From Acidobacteriota bacterium (lineage in GTDB: Bacteria > Acidobacteriota > Terriglobia > Versatilivoradales > Versatilivoraceae), in contig JAJDUG010000080.1 of assembly GCA_022826755.1 (NCBI GenBank), forward strand, positions 1 through 64,000: DNA of 64,000 nucleotides, written 5' to 3'. Position 1 is the stretch's first letter; each line of letters begins with the position of its first letter. Positions 43,078-51,429 of this stretch are shown one piece after another. The notes under the pieces were generated by a model, which searched no databases, had not been told where the DNA came from, and was given only the letters and a program-made list of their open reading frames with translations. The position numbers were made by a program, and so were the translations under genes.

Positions 43078-43866
43078 TTATGTCCTCCACCGCCAGGATT
43101 CAATGGATCGATAGGTCAGGAAGAGCCCGAGAAAGACGAAGCTCAGGTAAACGACCAGGCTGGAGCTGTCGACCACTCCTTTCGAAAAGTCGTCAAAGTG
43201 GTTGAGAATGGAAACGTAGCCGAGGATCTCCTGCACCAGGGGTCCCGCAGCCTGGGCCGAGAGGTCGATCACCCAGAGAATCAGGAGGACGCCGAAGGTG
43301 ACGCTGGCGGCGACCATCTGGCTTTCCGTAAGGGTCGAGATAAAGATGCCCAGGGAAATCAGGGCCGCGCCCAGCAACAACAGTCCCAGATATCCGGAAA
43401 GGACCGGTTGCAGCGCCATCTTGGGAGAGCTGTAGAGATAGAGGAAGGCGTGGTAGACCAGGGTCGGCAACAGCATGACCACGAAAAAACCCATGGCTGC
43501 CAGGAACTTTCCCAGGATGAGCTCGAAATGGGTCAGGGGAGAGGTCAGGAGAAGCTCGATGGTGGCCCGGCGTCTTTCGTCGGCAAAGGTCGCCATGGTG
43601 ATCATGGGCACCATGAACAGAATGATGGTGCTGACGATGCCGAAGAAATTTCTTTCCACCAGCGCAGGAACATCCATGGCCGGGGCGCCGCCGCCGAACT
43701 GCTGGGCCTGGACGGCCATCATCATGGACCGCTGAATAAAAACCGTCAGGATATTGTAGAAAAAGTACCCGCTCACCAGGAGGAATACCGTCAGCACGCC
43801 GTAAGCGACGGGGGAGGCGAAATAGACCTTCATCTCCTTGTCAATAACTGCCAACAGGTTTCTCAT
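43078..43866 (-). CDS. ABC-2 type permease (GldF-like)
   Basis: A 262-residue permease with six hydrophobic segments. Its start MRNLLAVIDKEMKVYFASPVAYGVL is the hallmark of ABC-2 permeases of this group, followed by a large outer loop (about residues 45-70) and a middle helix (TIILFMVPMITMATFADERRR). RATIELLLTSPLTHFELILGKFL is the conserved cytoplasmic segment. It overlaps the ATPase gene by four bases and is followed five bases later by the GldG-like gene. Confidence 0.92.
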   Translation of the reverse strand: MRNLLAVIDKEMKVYFASPVAYGVLTVFLLVSGYFFYNILTVFIQRSMMMAVQAQQFGGGAPAMDVPALVERNFFGIVSTIILFMVPMITMATFADERRRATIELLLTSPLTHFELILGKFLAAMGFFVVMLLPTLVYHAFLYLYSSPKMALQPVLSGYLGLLLLGAALISLGIFISTLTESQMVAASVTFGVLLILWVIDLSAQAAGPLVQEILGYVSILNHFDDFSKGVVDSSSLVVYLSFVFLGLFLTYRSIESWRWRT

Positions 43867-44813
43867 TGACTACGCACCTCCTCCTGAGTGGTGAGTTGGG
43901 TGAAGACTTCCTCCAGGCTCAACTGCAGCGAGCGCAACTCCAGAAGCTCAAAGCCTTCCTCGATGACACTCCGGGCTATCCGGCCTCTGACATCCTGCTT
44001 CAGCTCCGTTTCAATGCGGTAGGAGGTTACCTCTCCTTCACCCAGCGGTCTGGACGCGACACTCAGCACTCCCTCGATCTGCTGCAGCCGCTGCTGCAGC
44101 TCGACCTCGGAGCCCCTGGCTTCCATGTAAATGTGAGCGGCCCCCTGCTGCTGCCGGGTCAGGTTCTCGGGGGTGTCCACGGCCACGATCTTCCCGTCGG
44201 AGATAATGACCACCCGCTGGCAGGTCATGCTGACCTCGGGCAGGATATGGGTTGAAAGAATAATGGTGTGGTTTCCGGAGAGGCTCTTGATGAGCTCGCG
44301 CACCTCCTTGATCTGATTGGGGTCCAGTCCGACCGTGGGCTCGTCCAGGATCAGCACCTCCGGGTCGTGGATCAATGCCTGGGCCAAGCCGACCCGCTGC
44401 TTGAAGCCCTTGGACAGGTGCTTGATCAGCTTCTTCCCGTAGCCCTCGATTCGCACCGTCTCCTTGACCTCCAGGAGGCGCCTCCTGCGGTCTTCAGGAG
44501 CTACGCCCTTGATCCTGGCTACGAATTGAAGGTAGCCGTCCACCGTCATCTCGTCATAGAGGGGAGGGTGTTCGGGCAGGTAGCCGATGCGACGTTTCAC
44601 TTCCATGGCATTTTCAAAAACGTCATACCCGGCGACCCGAGCCGTGCCTTCAGTGGCGGGCAGGAAACAGGTCAGAATGCGCATGGTCGTGGTCTTGCCG
44701 GCGCCGTTAGGCCCCAGGAACCCCAGAATTTCTCCCTTTTCCACCTGAAAGGACACCTCATCGACAGCCTTCAGGTTCCCGTATCTCTTGGTCAGTCGAT
44801 CGACTTCAATCAC
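43863..44813 (-). CDS. ABC transporter ATP-binding protein (GldA-like)
   Basis: A 316-residue ATPase that powers the adjacent permease. Walker A GPNGAGKTT is at residues 34-42, the signature LSKGFKQRVGLAQAL near 135, Walker B VLILDEPTVGLD and the switch His in ILSTHILPEV. The extra C-terminal 80 residues (SEVELQQRLQQIEGVLSV and beyond) are typical of the GldA/CcmA-like group. It is first in the operon, 95 bases after the promoter at 44908-44935. Confidence 0.94.
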   Translation of the reverse strand: MIEVDRLTKRYGNLKAVDEVSFQVEKGEILGFLGPNGAGKTTTMRILTCFLPATEGTARVAGYDVFENAMEVKRRIGYLPEHPPLYDEMTVDGYLQFVARIKGVAPEDRRRRLLEVKETVRIEGYGKKLIKHLSKGFKQRVGLAQALIHDPEVLILDEPTVGLDPNQIKEVRELIKSLSGNHTIILSTHILPEVSMTCQRVVIISDGKIVAVDTPENLTRQQQGAAHIYMEARGSEVELQQRLQQIEGVLSVASRPLGEGEVTSYRIETELKQDVRGRIARSVIEEGFELLELRSLQLSLEEVFTQLTTQEEVRSQ

Positions 44814-44907
44814 AAGAGCTCTCCCTTCCCGAATTCAAAGACACGATCCCGAGCGAGCCCCGCCGAAACCGGCACAGGGGTGAGCCAGAGGGCTGCTCGA
44901 ACAGATT

Positions 44908-44935
44908 ATTATAAGGAAATCGCTTCGGCTGTAAA
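44908..44935 (-). promoter_or_regulatory. Promoter of the Gld-like ABC operon
   Basis: On the minus strand, -35 TTTACA (44935-44930), a 16-base spacer and a perfect -10 TATAAT (44913-44908). The leader to the ATG at 44813 is about 88 bases. Nothing else is visible in the gap 44814-45040. Confidence 0.72.
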
Positions 44936-45040
44936 GGGGGACAACCGGAGGGGATACACCCTTTGCCGTGGAGACCCAGCTCCTCTGGAAACCCGGGAAA
45001 TAAACGATAGTTTCAAGCTTCGACCCTGGGCTGTGAGACC

Positions 45041-45316
45041 TCAGTGGACCGTGTCCGGCAGCAGCAGGCTGTTGCGGTCTCCGCTGGTGGCCCAACCCTG
45101 GTCGACTTTAATGATGAGTCCGTGGAACAGGATGTCGCTCCCGGACAACACCACCAGCACGTCTCCCGGGTTGACTTCAGGGTTCCTGAGCTCGAACCGG
45201 ATTACCGAGGCCCGTCCATTCTGCTGCTTCACGGTCTGATAGGAGAAGTCTTCCACCTCAACCGCCAGGGTCCTTGAATGGGGCGGAAGCTCGTTGCTCT
45301 CCTGCCGATCGGTCAC
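45041..45316 (-). CDS. Small protein of unknown function
   Basis: A 91-residue soluble protein with a beta-strand pattern (TLAVEVEDFSYQTVKQ, SVIRFELRNPEVNPGDVLVVLSG, ILFHGLIIKVDQGWA). It has no signal, Cys or repeats. The start is GTG at 45316 with GAGGTGA nearby. I do not recognise the family; the RFELRNPEVNPGDVLVVLSG block could be a small sandwich domain. It is divergent from the gene at 45359. Confidence 0.55.
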   Translation of the reverse strand: MTDRQESNELPPHSRTLAVEVEDFSYQTVKQQNGRASVIRFELRNPEVNPGDVLVVLSGSDILFHGLIIKVDQGWATSGDRNSLLLPDTVH

Positions 45317-45344
45317 GTTTCACCTCAAGGGATTGGATAATTGG

Positions 45345-45350
45345 TATAAT
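45345..45350 (+). promoter_or_regulatory. TATAAT directly before the ATG (leaderless candidate)
   Basis: A perfect -10 TATAAT lies only eight bases before the ATG at 45359. Transcription would start at or within a base or two of the ATG, giving a leaderless mRNA. No ribosome site is present, which fits. No convincing -35 was found. Confidence 0.45.
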
Positions 45351-45358
45351 CCGGCGCC

Positions 45359-45829
45359 ATGAGCGGAGAGGTCAGCAAGCGTCGGGTGGCAGCGGCAGGC
45401 CGTGCGGCCGCTGTAGCTTTAGTGCTGCTGGCTCATTCCGGGCCGGCAACTTCGGGGGACAAGAACCTGGTGGTCAGCGGACGCCTGGTGTGTCTGGGGG
45501 CAAACCTGAAGGAAACCTCTTGCGAGGACGCCCCCGCCCGGTTAGCCCTCAAAGCGGATACCGGACGACTCCATGCTCTGGCCGCCGGGGACGCCGCCAA
45601 CACCCTCCTCCAGGAAAAGCGACTGCAGACGAGACAATTCCGGCTGACCCTGAGAAGCCTGGATGGCGGCAAGACCTTTCAAATCGTCAAGACTCAATTG
45701 ATCCGCGCCGGTAAAGTCTACGACTTTCACTACTTCTGCGAGATCTGCAACATCACCACCTACGCGCCCGGACCCTGCATGTGCTGCCGGGCCCCCACCG
45801 AGTACCGGGAAGCGCCGGCTGAAACGTAG
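45359..45829 (+). CDS. Exported Cys-rich protein of unknown function
   Basis: A 156-residue protein with an N-terminal signal peptide (RVAAAGRAAAVALVLLAHSG, cleavage near residue 32). The mature part is a single domain (LVVSGRLVCLGANLKETSC, then HALAAGDAANTLLQEKRLQTRQF). It ends in a compact Cys cluster, with C-x2-C followed by C-x-C-C (CEICN and CMCC), which could hold a metal or disulfides. I do not recognise the family. It is divergent from the gene at 45041-45316 and convergent with the CBS protein at 45870. Confidence 0.7.
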   Translation: MSGEVSKRRVAAAGRAAAVALVLLAHSGPATSGDKNLVVSGRLVCLGANLKETSCEDAPARLALKADTGRLHALAAGDAANTLLQEKRLQTRQFRLTLRSLDGGKTFQIVKTQLIRAGKVYDFHYFCEICNITTYAPGPCMCCRAPTEYREAPAET

Positions 45830-45869
45830 AGTAGTCAGACGGTAAGCGCAAGTACCGGGGCCGCAATTC

Positions 45870-46403
45870 TCACCGGGACGCCGGACCCGGAGAGGCATCC
45901 TCCATGGACTGCTGGAGATAGTCGAGCACAGCCCGCACGGAAACGATCCTGGGGGGATGGTCGTGGCTGACCACCGGGATGTGGCGAAATCCCTCCACCG
46001 ACATCTGGTGGAGGACAAAGCGAATGGATTCCTCTGCCTCCATGGTCACCGGATTGGGGGTCATGACCTCGGAGATTCTGACGGAACCGAGGGAGGCTTC
46101 CATTCCCCCCAGCTTGTAGAGCACGTCTCGTTCCGACAGGATTCCAACCACGATTTCCTCTTCCATGACCAGGACGCACCCCACGCTCTTGTTCTTCAGA
46201 AGTTCGACCGCCTCCTCGACCGGGGCCTCGGGCGCAACCGTGACCGCGGGTTTGGGCTTGAGGTCGGCGATCGTATCCTCCATGAGGCGCTTCTGCAGCC
46301 CCTCGGTGGGTTGGGGGACGTCCAGCTTGGTGAGAGGCGCCAGACATTCCTCGCACCGGTCCGCCCCGGGAAGATTATACGAGCCGCAGGCAGGACAGAT
46401 CAT
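45870..46403 (-). CDS. CBS-pair protein with N-terminal zinc ribbon
   Basis: A 177-residue protein. An N-terminal zinc ribbon (C-x2-C, then C-x2-C: CPACG and CEECL) spans the first 25 residues. A CBS pair follows from about residue 50 (VEEAVELLKNKSVGCVLVMEEEIVVGILSERDVLYKL, then the second motif MTPNPVTMEAEESIRFVLHQM, then FRHIPVVSHD). CBS pairs often bind AMP or ATP and adjust a partner protein. It lies 96 bases after korB on the same strand; a matching CBS protein lies before korA. Confidence 0.9.
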   Translation of the reverse strand: MICPACGSYNLPGADRCEECLAPLTKLDVPQPTEGLQKRLMEDTIADLKPKPAVTVAPEAPVEEAVELLKNKSVGCVLVMEEEIVVGILSERDVLYKLGGMEASLGSVRISEVMTPNPVTMEAEESIRFVLHQMSVEGFRHIPVVSHDHPPRIVSVRAVLDYLQQSMEDASPGPASR

Positions 46404-46499
46404 GAGGGCCCTCACAAAGAGACAGTGCGTCGCCTTACCTCTGCCGACCGCATGGTCAGAGGCAATCGGGGTGCGGCCGGTGGGTCCATGGGATGACGA

Positions 46500-47543
46500 C
46501 TATTTCACGACCCAGGTATCGCCGCTGTTGAGCAGTCGTTCCAGGTCTCCGGTTCCCGAACGGCTGATGGCGTCCTGCACCTGGGCTTCCATCAGCTCGT
46601 CGTAGGTCGGCTTGGCCACGGAGCGGAAAACTCCCAGGGGCACGGGAAAATCGGGATAATCCATGCGGGCCAGCAGATTCGCCAGGTGGGGATCCGGGTC
46701 GTGAATATCGTGAATCAGCAGGTCCGCTTCGGAATCCTCCCGGCGAAGATCGACCACCTCCAGTTTGAGGCCGTTCAGCCGAATTCCCTTGTCCCGGTCC
46801 CTGCCGAATACCAGCGGCTTCCCGTCCTCCAGCCGGAGGGTGCGATCGTCTCGAAATCCCCGTTCGGAGAAGTGCTTGAAGGCCCCGTCGTTGAAGATGT
46901 TGCAATTCTGAAATACTTCCACGAAGGACACTCCCTTGTGGTGGGCCGCCTGGGTAAGGACCGAGGAGAGATGCTTCACATCCACGTCGATGGAGCGGGC
47001 CACAAAGGTGGCCTCGTTGGAGATCGCAATGCACAAGGGGTTGATCGGATAGTCGATGGACCCGGCCGGAGTGGACTTGGTTTTCTTGCCGAACTCGGAT
47101 GTCGGAGAATACTGGCCCTTGGTCAATCCGTAAATCCGGTTGTTGAACAGAATGATGTTGATGTCCAGGTTTCTACGGACCGCATGCATGAAATGGTTGC
47201 CGCCGATGCTCAAGGCATCGCCATCCCCGGTAATCACCCACACCGACAACTCGGGACGGGAGGCCTTGATACCGGTAGCCAGGGTCGGAGCCCGGCCGTG
47301 AATTCCGTGAAAGCCATAGGTGTTCACATAGTAGGGGAAGCGGCTGGAGCAACCGATTCCGGAGACAAAGACAAAGTTCTCCCTGGGGATGTTCAGATCG
47401 GGCAGCATCTTCTGAGTCTGGGCCAGAATGGAGTAGTCCCCGCAACCCGGACACCATCTCACCTCCTGGTCGCTCATGAAATCCCGGCGTCTCATGGGGA
47501 GCACGGCCGCCCCCTTCCGTCCACTGTCGCCGTCATGGCTCAT
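46500..47543 (-). CDS. korB: 2-oxoacid:ferredoxin oxidoreductase, beta subunit
   Basis: The thiamine-diphosphate-binding subunit of a KorAB-type enzyme that converts 2-oxoglutarate (or another 2-oxoacid), CoA and oxidised ferredoxin to acyl-CoA, CO2 and reduced ferredoxin. The 347-residue product shows RWCPGCGDYSIL at residues 29-40, the TPP fold GDGDALSIGGNHFMHAVRRN, NNRIYGLTKGQYSPTS and SFVEVFQNCNIFNDGAF. It lies 59 bases after korA, so one operon. Which 2-oxoacid is used is uncertain. Confidence 0.92.
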   Translation of the reverse strand: MSHDGDSGRKGAAVLPMRRRDFMSDQEVRWCPGCGDYSILAQTQKMLPDLNIPRENFVFVSGIGCSSRFPYYVNTYGFHGIHGRAPTLATGIKASRPELSVWVITGDGDALSIGGNHFMHAVRRNLDINIILFNNRIYGLTKGQYSPTSEFGKKTKSTPAGSIDYPINPLCIAISNEATFVARSIDVDVKHLSSVLTQAAHHKGVSFVEVFQNCNIFNDGAFKHFSERGFRDDRTLRLEDGKPLVFGRDRDKGIRLNGLKLEVVDLRREDSEADLLIHDIHDPDPHLANLLARMDYPDFPVPLGVFRSVAKPTYDELMEAQVQDAISRSGTGDLERLLNSGDTWVVK

Positions 47544-47602
47544 GGTTGACTGCTCCTGGCCGGTTTCCCCGGAGGGGCCGGCTCACTGTCGTCGCCCTGG
47601 AA

Positions 47603-49462
47603 TCAGAGCATCTCTCCAATGGCTTCCTGCAGTTCGGAAATCTTGAAGGGAAGGCCTCGCACCCTGTTGAAACCGACGGCATCCACCAGGTATCGAGACC
47701 GGATGATCATCAGCAACTGACCCAGATTCAGCTCGGGCACCAAGACCCTGTCAAACCGAGAGAGAACCTCTCCCAGGTTCCCGGGCAGAGGATTCAGGTA
47801 CTGCAAATGAAGACTGGAGACCGGATGGCCCTGCTCCTGCATACTCTCCACGGCGGAGGTGATGGCGCCGTAGGTCGAACCCCAGCCAACCACCAGGACC
47901 TTTCCTTCCGGTTTCCCGAAGACCTTGACCGACGGAATGAAGTCGGCTATCCGGGCTATCTTCTCGGCCCGTAGACGCACCATGCGGTCATGGTTGTCGG
48001 GGTTGTAACTGACGTTCCCGGTGATATTCTGCTTCTCCAGGCCACCGATGCGATGCTCCAGTCCCGGGGTTCCCGGGATGGCCCAGGGGCGGGAAAGGGT
48101 CTTCTCGTCCCGCAGATAGGGTTGAAACCCCTCTGCCTCTGTCCTGAAGCGAACCTCAATGTCGGGGAGGTTCGCCACCGACGGAATTTTCCAGGGCTCC
48201 GACCCGTTGGCCAGGTAGCCGTCGGAGAGGAAGAAGACCGGGGTCATGAACCGGGTGGCCAAGCGAAAGGCCTCGAAGGCCATGGTGAAGCAGCCGGATG
48301 GCGTAGCCGGCGCAACCACCGCCACGGGACACTCCCCGTTTCGCCCGAACAGGGCCTGCAGCAGATCGGCCTGTTCGGTCTTGGTGGGCAGGCCCGTGCT
48401 GGGACCGCCGCGCTGAATGTTGGCGATGACCAGTGGCAGTTCCGTCATGACGGCCAGCCCGATGGCCTCCGACTTGAGGGCGACTCCCGGACCGCTGGTT
48501 CCGGTCAGTCCCAGGTGACCCGCAAAGGAAGAACCGATGGCGGCCCCCACGGCCGCAATCTCGTCTTCCGCCTGAAAGGTCTTGATGCCGAAATTCTTGT
48601 GCCGGGCCAACTCGTGCAGGATATCGCTGGCCGGAGTGATGGGGTAGCTGGCATAGAAAAGGGGCCGTCGCAGCTTCTGAGAAGCCGCGATGAAACCGAA
48701 AGCCGTGGCCTCGTTGCCGGTAATGTTGCGGTACTTGCCGGGAGCCAGCCTGGCGGTGCGCACCCGATAGTGGGTGGTGAAGAGCTCGGTGGTGTCGGCG
48801 TAGTTGTAACCGCTTCGCAAGGCCAGCGTATTTGCAGCCAGGATCTGCGGCCTCCTCTTGAACTTGGCCTCGATCCAGGAGAGCGTCGGCTCCAGGGGAC
48901 GGTCGTAGAGCCAGTAGGTAATTCCGAGAGCGAAGAAGTTCTTGCACCGGTCCGCATCCCTCTTGTGAAGGTTCAGCTCCTGCAGCGCCTTGCCGTTCAG
49001 CTCGTTCAAAGGCACGGCGATCAGTCGGTAACCCGACAGGCTCCCGTCCTCCAGGGGGTTGGACCCATAGCCCGCCTTCTTAAGATTCAAGGGCAGGAAG
49101 GAATTGGAATTGGCAATGACGATGCCCCCGGGCTCGAGGTCCGACAGGTGCACCCTGAGAGCCGCCGGGTTCATGGCCACCAGAACGTTGGGCTGATCCC
49201 CGGGGGTGCGAATGTCGCGGCTGCTGAAGTTGATCTGGAACCCGCTAACACCCGGCAGGGACCCGGCGGGTGCGCGAATCTCGGCCGGGAAATCGGGGAG
49301 GGTGCTGATGTCGTTCCCAAAGATCGCCGAGGTATTGGTGAACTGGGTTCCGGTCAACTGCATGCCGTCGCCCGAGTCCCCGGCAAACCGGATGGTTGCG
49401 TTTTCGATCTCGACGATTTCCCGGCCGGATTTGTGGTTTTTTTCGGTAGTTGTGGCAGGCAC
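47603..49462 (-). CDS. korA: 2-oxoacid:ferredoxin oxidoreductase, gamma-alpha fusion subunit
   Basis: A 619-residue fusion: a gamma domain at the start (ATIRFAGDSGDGMQLTGTQF, then FPAEIRAPAGSLPGVSGFQI) and an alpha domain from about residue 200 (GNEATAFGFIAASQ, LFYASYPITPASDILHELA, AAIGSSFAGHLGLTGTSGPG). The C-terminal part carries VLVVGWGSTYGAITSAVE. The start is GTG at 49462 (MPATTTEKN). The fused gamma-alpha form is common in bacteria such as Acidobacteriota. It lies 68 bases after a CBS-pair gene and 59 before korB. Confidence 0.92.
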   Translation of the reverse strand: MPATTTEKNHKSGREIVEIENATIRFAGDSGDGMQLTGTQFTNTSAIFGNDISTLPDFPAEIRAPAGSLPGVSGFQINFSSRDIRTPGDQPNVLVAMNPAALRVHLSDLEPGGIVIANSNSFLPLNLKKAGYGSNPLEDGSLSGYRLIAVPLNELNGKALQELNLHKRDADRCKNFFALGITYWLYDRPLEPTLSWIEAKFKRRPQILAANTLALRSGYNYADTTELFTTHYRVRTARLAPGKYRNITGNEATAFGFIAASQKLRRPLFYASYPITPASDILHELARHKNFGIKTFQAEDEIAAVGAAIGSSFAGHLGLTGTSGPGVALKSEAIGLAVMTELPLVIANIQRGGPSTGLPTKTEQADLLQALFGRNGECPVAVVAPATPSGCFTMAFEAFRLATRFMTPVFFLSDGYLANGSEPWKIPSVANLPDIEVRFRTEAEGFQPYLRDEKTLSRPWAIPGTPGLEHRIGGLEKQNITGNVSYNPDNHDRMVRLRAEKIARIADFIPSVKVFGKPEGKVLVVGWGSTYGAITSAVESMQEQGHPVSSLHLQYLNPLPGNLGEVLSRFDRVLVPELNLGQLLMIIRSRYLVDAVGFNRVRGLPFKISELQEAIGEML

Positions 49463-49530
49463 GGTGGTTGAGATTTTCGCTCCTTGAAGCTCAACTTCCC
49501 AAATGGGTCCGAAACCGGTGGAATTCCTCC

Positions 49531-50067
49531 TCAGGCTCCGTCAGGCTCGCTGAAATTCTGACCGGGCCGGGGCGGAAGGGAAAACACCTCCTGAGGGTAG
49601 CACTCCAACAGATAGTCAACGATATTGATCACGGACAGGCAATCGCAGACCCGATTGGCCGAATCGACCAGCGGAATATGGCGGTAGCCGCCCTGGTTCA
49701 TCAGACGAACCGCATCCAGCAGAGAATCGTCCGGACTCAGGACCGCCGGCTCCGGCGTCATGAGGTCACGAATCGGCCGTTCCAGACCCGACCGGCCGCG
49801 TCCTGCCACCTTGCGAATCAGATCCCTTTCGGTAAATATGCCCAGCAGGCTCGATCCGGCCGCCACCAGGGCACAACCGTTGCGCCTTCGCTGCATGGTT
49901 GCAATGGTCTCCCCCAAACTGGTTTCCGGGGCCACGCAAACCATTTCCTTCAGTTGCAGGTGCCGAATCTTGGTCCGGCGCAGATTCAATTCGACGCTCA
50001 TGCCTTCAAGCCCTGCGATTTCCACCATCTCCAGCCTGACATCATCACACTCGATTAGTTCCATCAT
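49531..50067 (-). CDS. CBS-pair protein upstream of korAB
   Basis: A 178-residue protein formed by two CBS motifs: SLGETIATMQRRRNGCALVAAGSSLLGIFTERDLIRKV, then PEPAVLSPDDSLLDAVRLMNQGGYRHIPLVDSANRVC. The first 50 residues are extra (VEIAGLEGMSVELNLRRTK). It has no zinc ribbon. It lies 68 bases before korA on the same strand and resembles the CBS pair after korB. A role as an energy-state sensor of the KorAB complex is inferred from position only. Confidence 0.9.
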   Translation of the reverse strand: MMELIECDDVRLEMVEIAGLEGMSVELNLRRTKIRHLQLKEMVCVAPETSLGETIATMQRRRNGCALVAAGSSLLGIFTERDLIRKVAGRGRSGLERPIRDLMTPEPAVLSPDDSLLDAVRLMNQGGYRHIPLVDSANRVCDCLSVINIVDYLLECYPQEVFSLPPRPGQNFSEPDGA

Positions 50068-50124
50068 AGCACACCTATACCGCTACCAATGGCTACATGC
50101 GGACGCCTCTTTTCGCCCTTCAGG

Positions 50125-50254
50125 TCAACCGATCACCAGAACGGCCGTGCCCTGAATCTTTCCCGCCCGAAGCGCCGACAGGGCCGGGTTGAGGCTTGGG
50201 CAGGTCCCGTTCGACCAGGGGCCGACCCGGAGTCTCCAGCACCATGGCCTTCAC
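50125..50254 (-). pseudogene. Remnant of zinc-dependent alcohol dehydrogenase
   Basis: Only 130 bases remain. From the GTG at 50254 the frame reads VKAMVLETPGRPLVERDLP, the standard N-terminus of zinc alcohol dehydrogenases. After about 24 residues the frame shifts by one, and the next 17 residues (ALRAGKIQGTAVLVIG, then stop at 50125-50127) match the standard C-terminus. A full gene has about 340 codons, so some 900 bases have been lost between the two ends. It follows the cyclase-family gene by 17 bases and would have been its operon partner. Confidence 0.8.
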
Positions 50255-50271
50255 GACGATGCTCCGGCTGT

Positions 50272-51258
50272 CTAAAATGTCGCAATGGGATTCAGCGGGG
50301 ACCCGGTGGCCCCCGGGACCCGCAGAGGGGCTGCCGTCATGAGGAACTCCCACCGCTGGCGGGCTTGGGCGGCCTCGCCGACAGCCTCCAGTTCCAGAAC
50401 ATCCAGGATGGGTGTTCCCATTCCCACGATCAGGACCATGTGAACCGGCAGGAAGGAGTCCTTCACCTGAGAGGGCATGACGTCGGTGGCCAGATCGCTG
50501 CCCACGATGGCCACGTCGCGCTCTTTCAGCCAGGGCAGGCAGGAGGCGTGCAGCCCGGCCGAATTCCGCATGATGTCCCAGCCGCCCTCGGCGCGGCGCC
50601 TGGCCCAGCGCCCGGTCCGCAGCAGAAGGGCATCGCCCGAGCCCACCCGGACACCCGCCTTCTCTTCCCAGGCTTCCAGGTCTTCAGGGTAGATCGCCTT
50701 GTCTCCGGGGAGATAGTCCAAGCCCCACAGGCGGGGCATATCCATGAGCACGGCCCGGGTGAAGATGCCGTCCTTCAGGGCGTGGACCGAGAGCTTGCCC
50801 GCCCCACTCCGGGTGACTTCGTCCCTGGAAAACCCGTTGTACATCTTTCCCTGGTAAAAGAAATGGCACAGGGCGTCCACATGGGTGGTGGTGAATCCAT
50901 GGAAGCTCACCGCAAACCGATCGTTGGCACCCACCGAGTCGGGCTTGAAACTCTCCGGCAACATCACGTGCTCGAAGGGAGGCGAGCCATCCTGCTCGAC
51001 CTTTATGGCGTCGTGGGCCATGGAAAGGGAGACCCCCTCCTTCACCAGGGCCGCCGCCTGCTTGCGCTTTTCGGCCGTGATCAGGTTGATTGTTCCCAAC
51101 TGGTCCTCCGCCCCCCAACGACCCCAGTTGGAAAGCGTGGTCATCATCCGGTCGACGTCCTTGCTGGTCAGGTTCTTGGAACTCCGACAGACCATGACCG
51201 GCGCCGTTACCGTCAACAGCAGCACATGGGTGACAACAACGAATCGGGACAGTTTCAT
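50272..51258 (-). CDS. Exported cyclase-family (kynurenine formamidase-like) hydrolase
   Basis: A 328-residue metal-dependent hydrolase of the cyclase/KynB family, which opens amides or lactones. A signal peptide (LSRFVVVTHVLLLTVTAPV) covers the first 22 residues. The metal site is in FTTTHVDALCHFFYQG (the usual H-x-G-T-H-x-D is slightly altered), with LLLRTGRWA and the later VGSDLATDVMPSQV. The ATG at 51258 has GGGAGG nine bases upstream; an ATG at 51291 with GAGAGGG is the alternative. It is last before the alcohol dehydrogenase remnant. Confidence 0.83.
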   Translation of the reverse strand: MKLSRFVVVTHVLLLTVTAPVMVCRSSKNLTSKDVDRMMTTLSNWGRWGAEDQLGTINLITAEKRKQAAALVKEGVSLSMAHDAIKVEQDGSPPFEHVMLPESFKPDSVGANDRFAVSFHGFTTTHVDALCHFFYQGKMYNGFSRDEVTRSGAGKLSVHALKDGIFTRAVLMDMPRLWGLDYLPGDKAIYPEDLEAWEEKAGVRVGSGDALLLRTGRWARRRAEGGWDIMRNSAGLHASCLPWLKERDVAIVGSDLATDVMPSQVKDSFLPVHMVLIVGMGTPILDVLELEAVGEAAQARQRWEFLMTAAPLRVPGATGSPLNPIATF

Positions 51259-51414
51259 CTTCTTGATCCTCCCATTGGAACGGCGACTCATCGCCAGGCC
51301 CTCTCCCGTGTTTGGCTTCGATAGTCTATCGATGCCCAACCGGCTCTTCAATCGTTTTGGCCGGCAAGGACGGGACGCCGGCCGGAAGACAAAAAAGAGA
51401 TTCGAAAGCTGCAC

Positions 51415-51420
51415 TATAAT
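51415..51420 (+). promoter_or_regulatory. TATAAT directly before MFS ATG (leaderless candidate)
   Basis: A perfect -10 TATAAT lies nine bases before the ATG at 51430, with no ribosome site between them. Transcription would begin at the start codon. No clear -35 is present. The layout is the same as at 45345. Confidence 0.45.
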
Positions 51421-51429
51421 GAACGCCAC

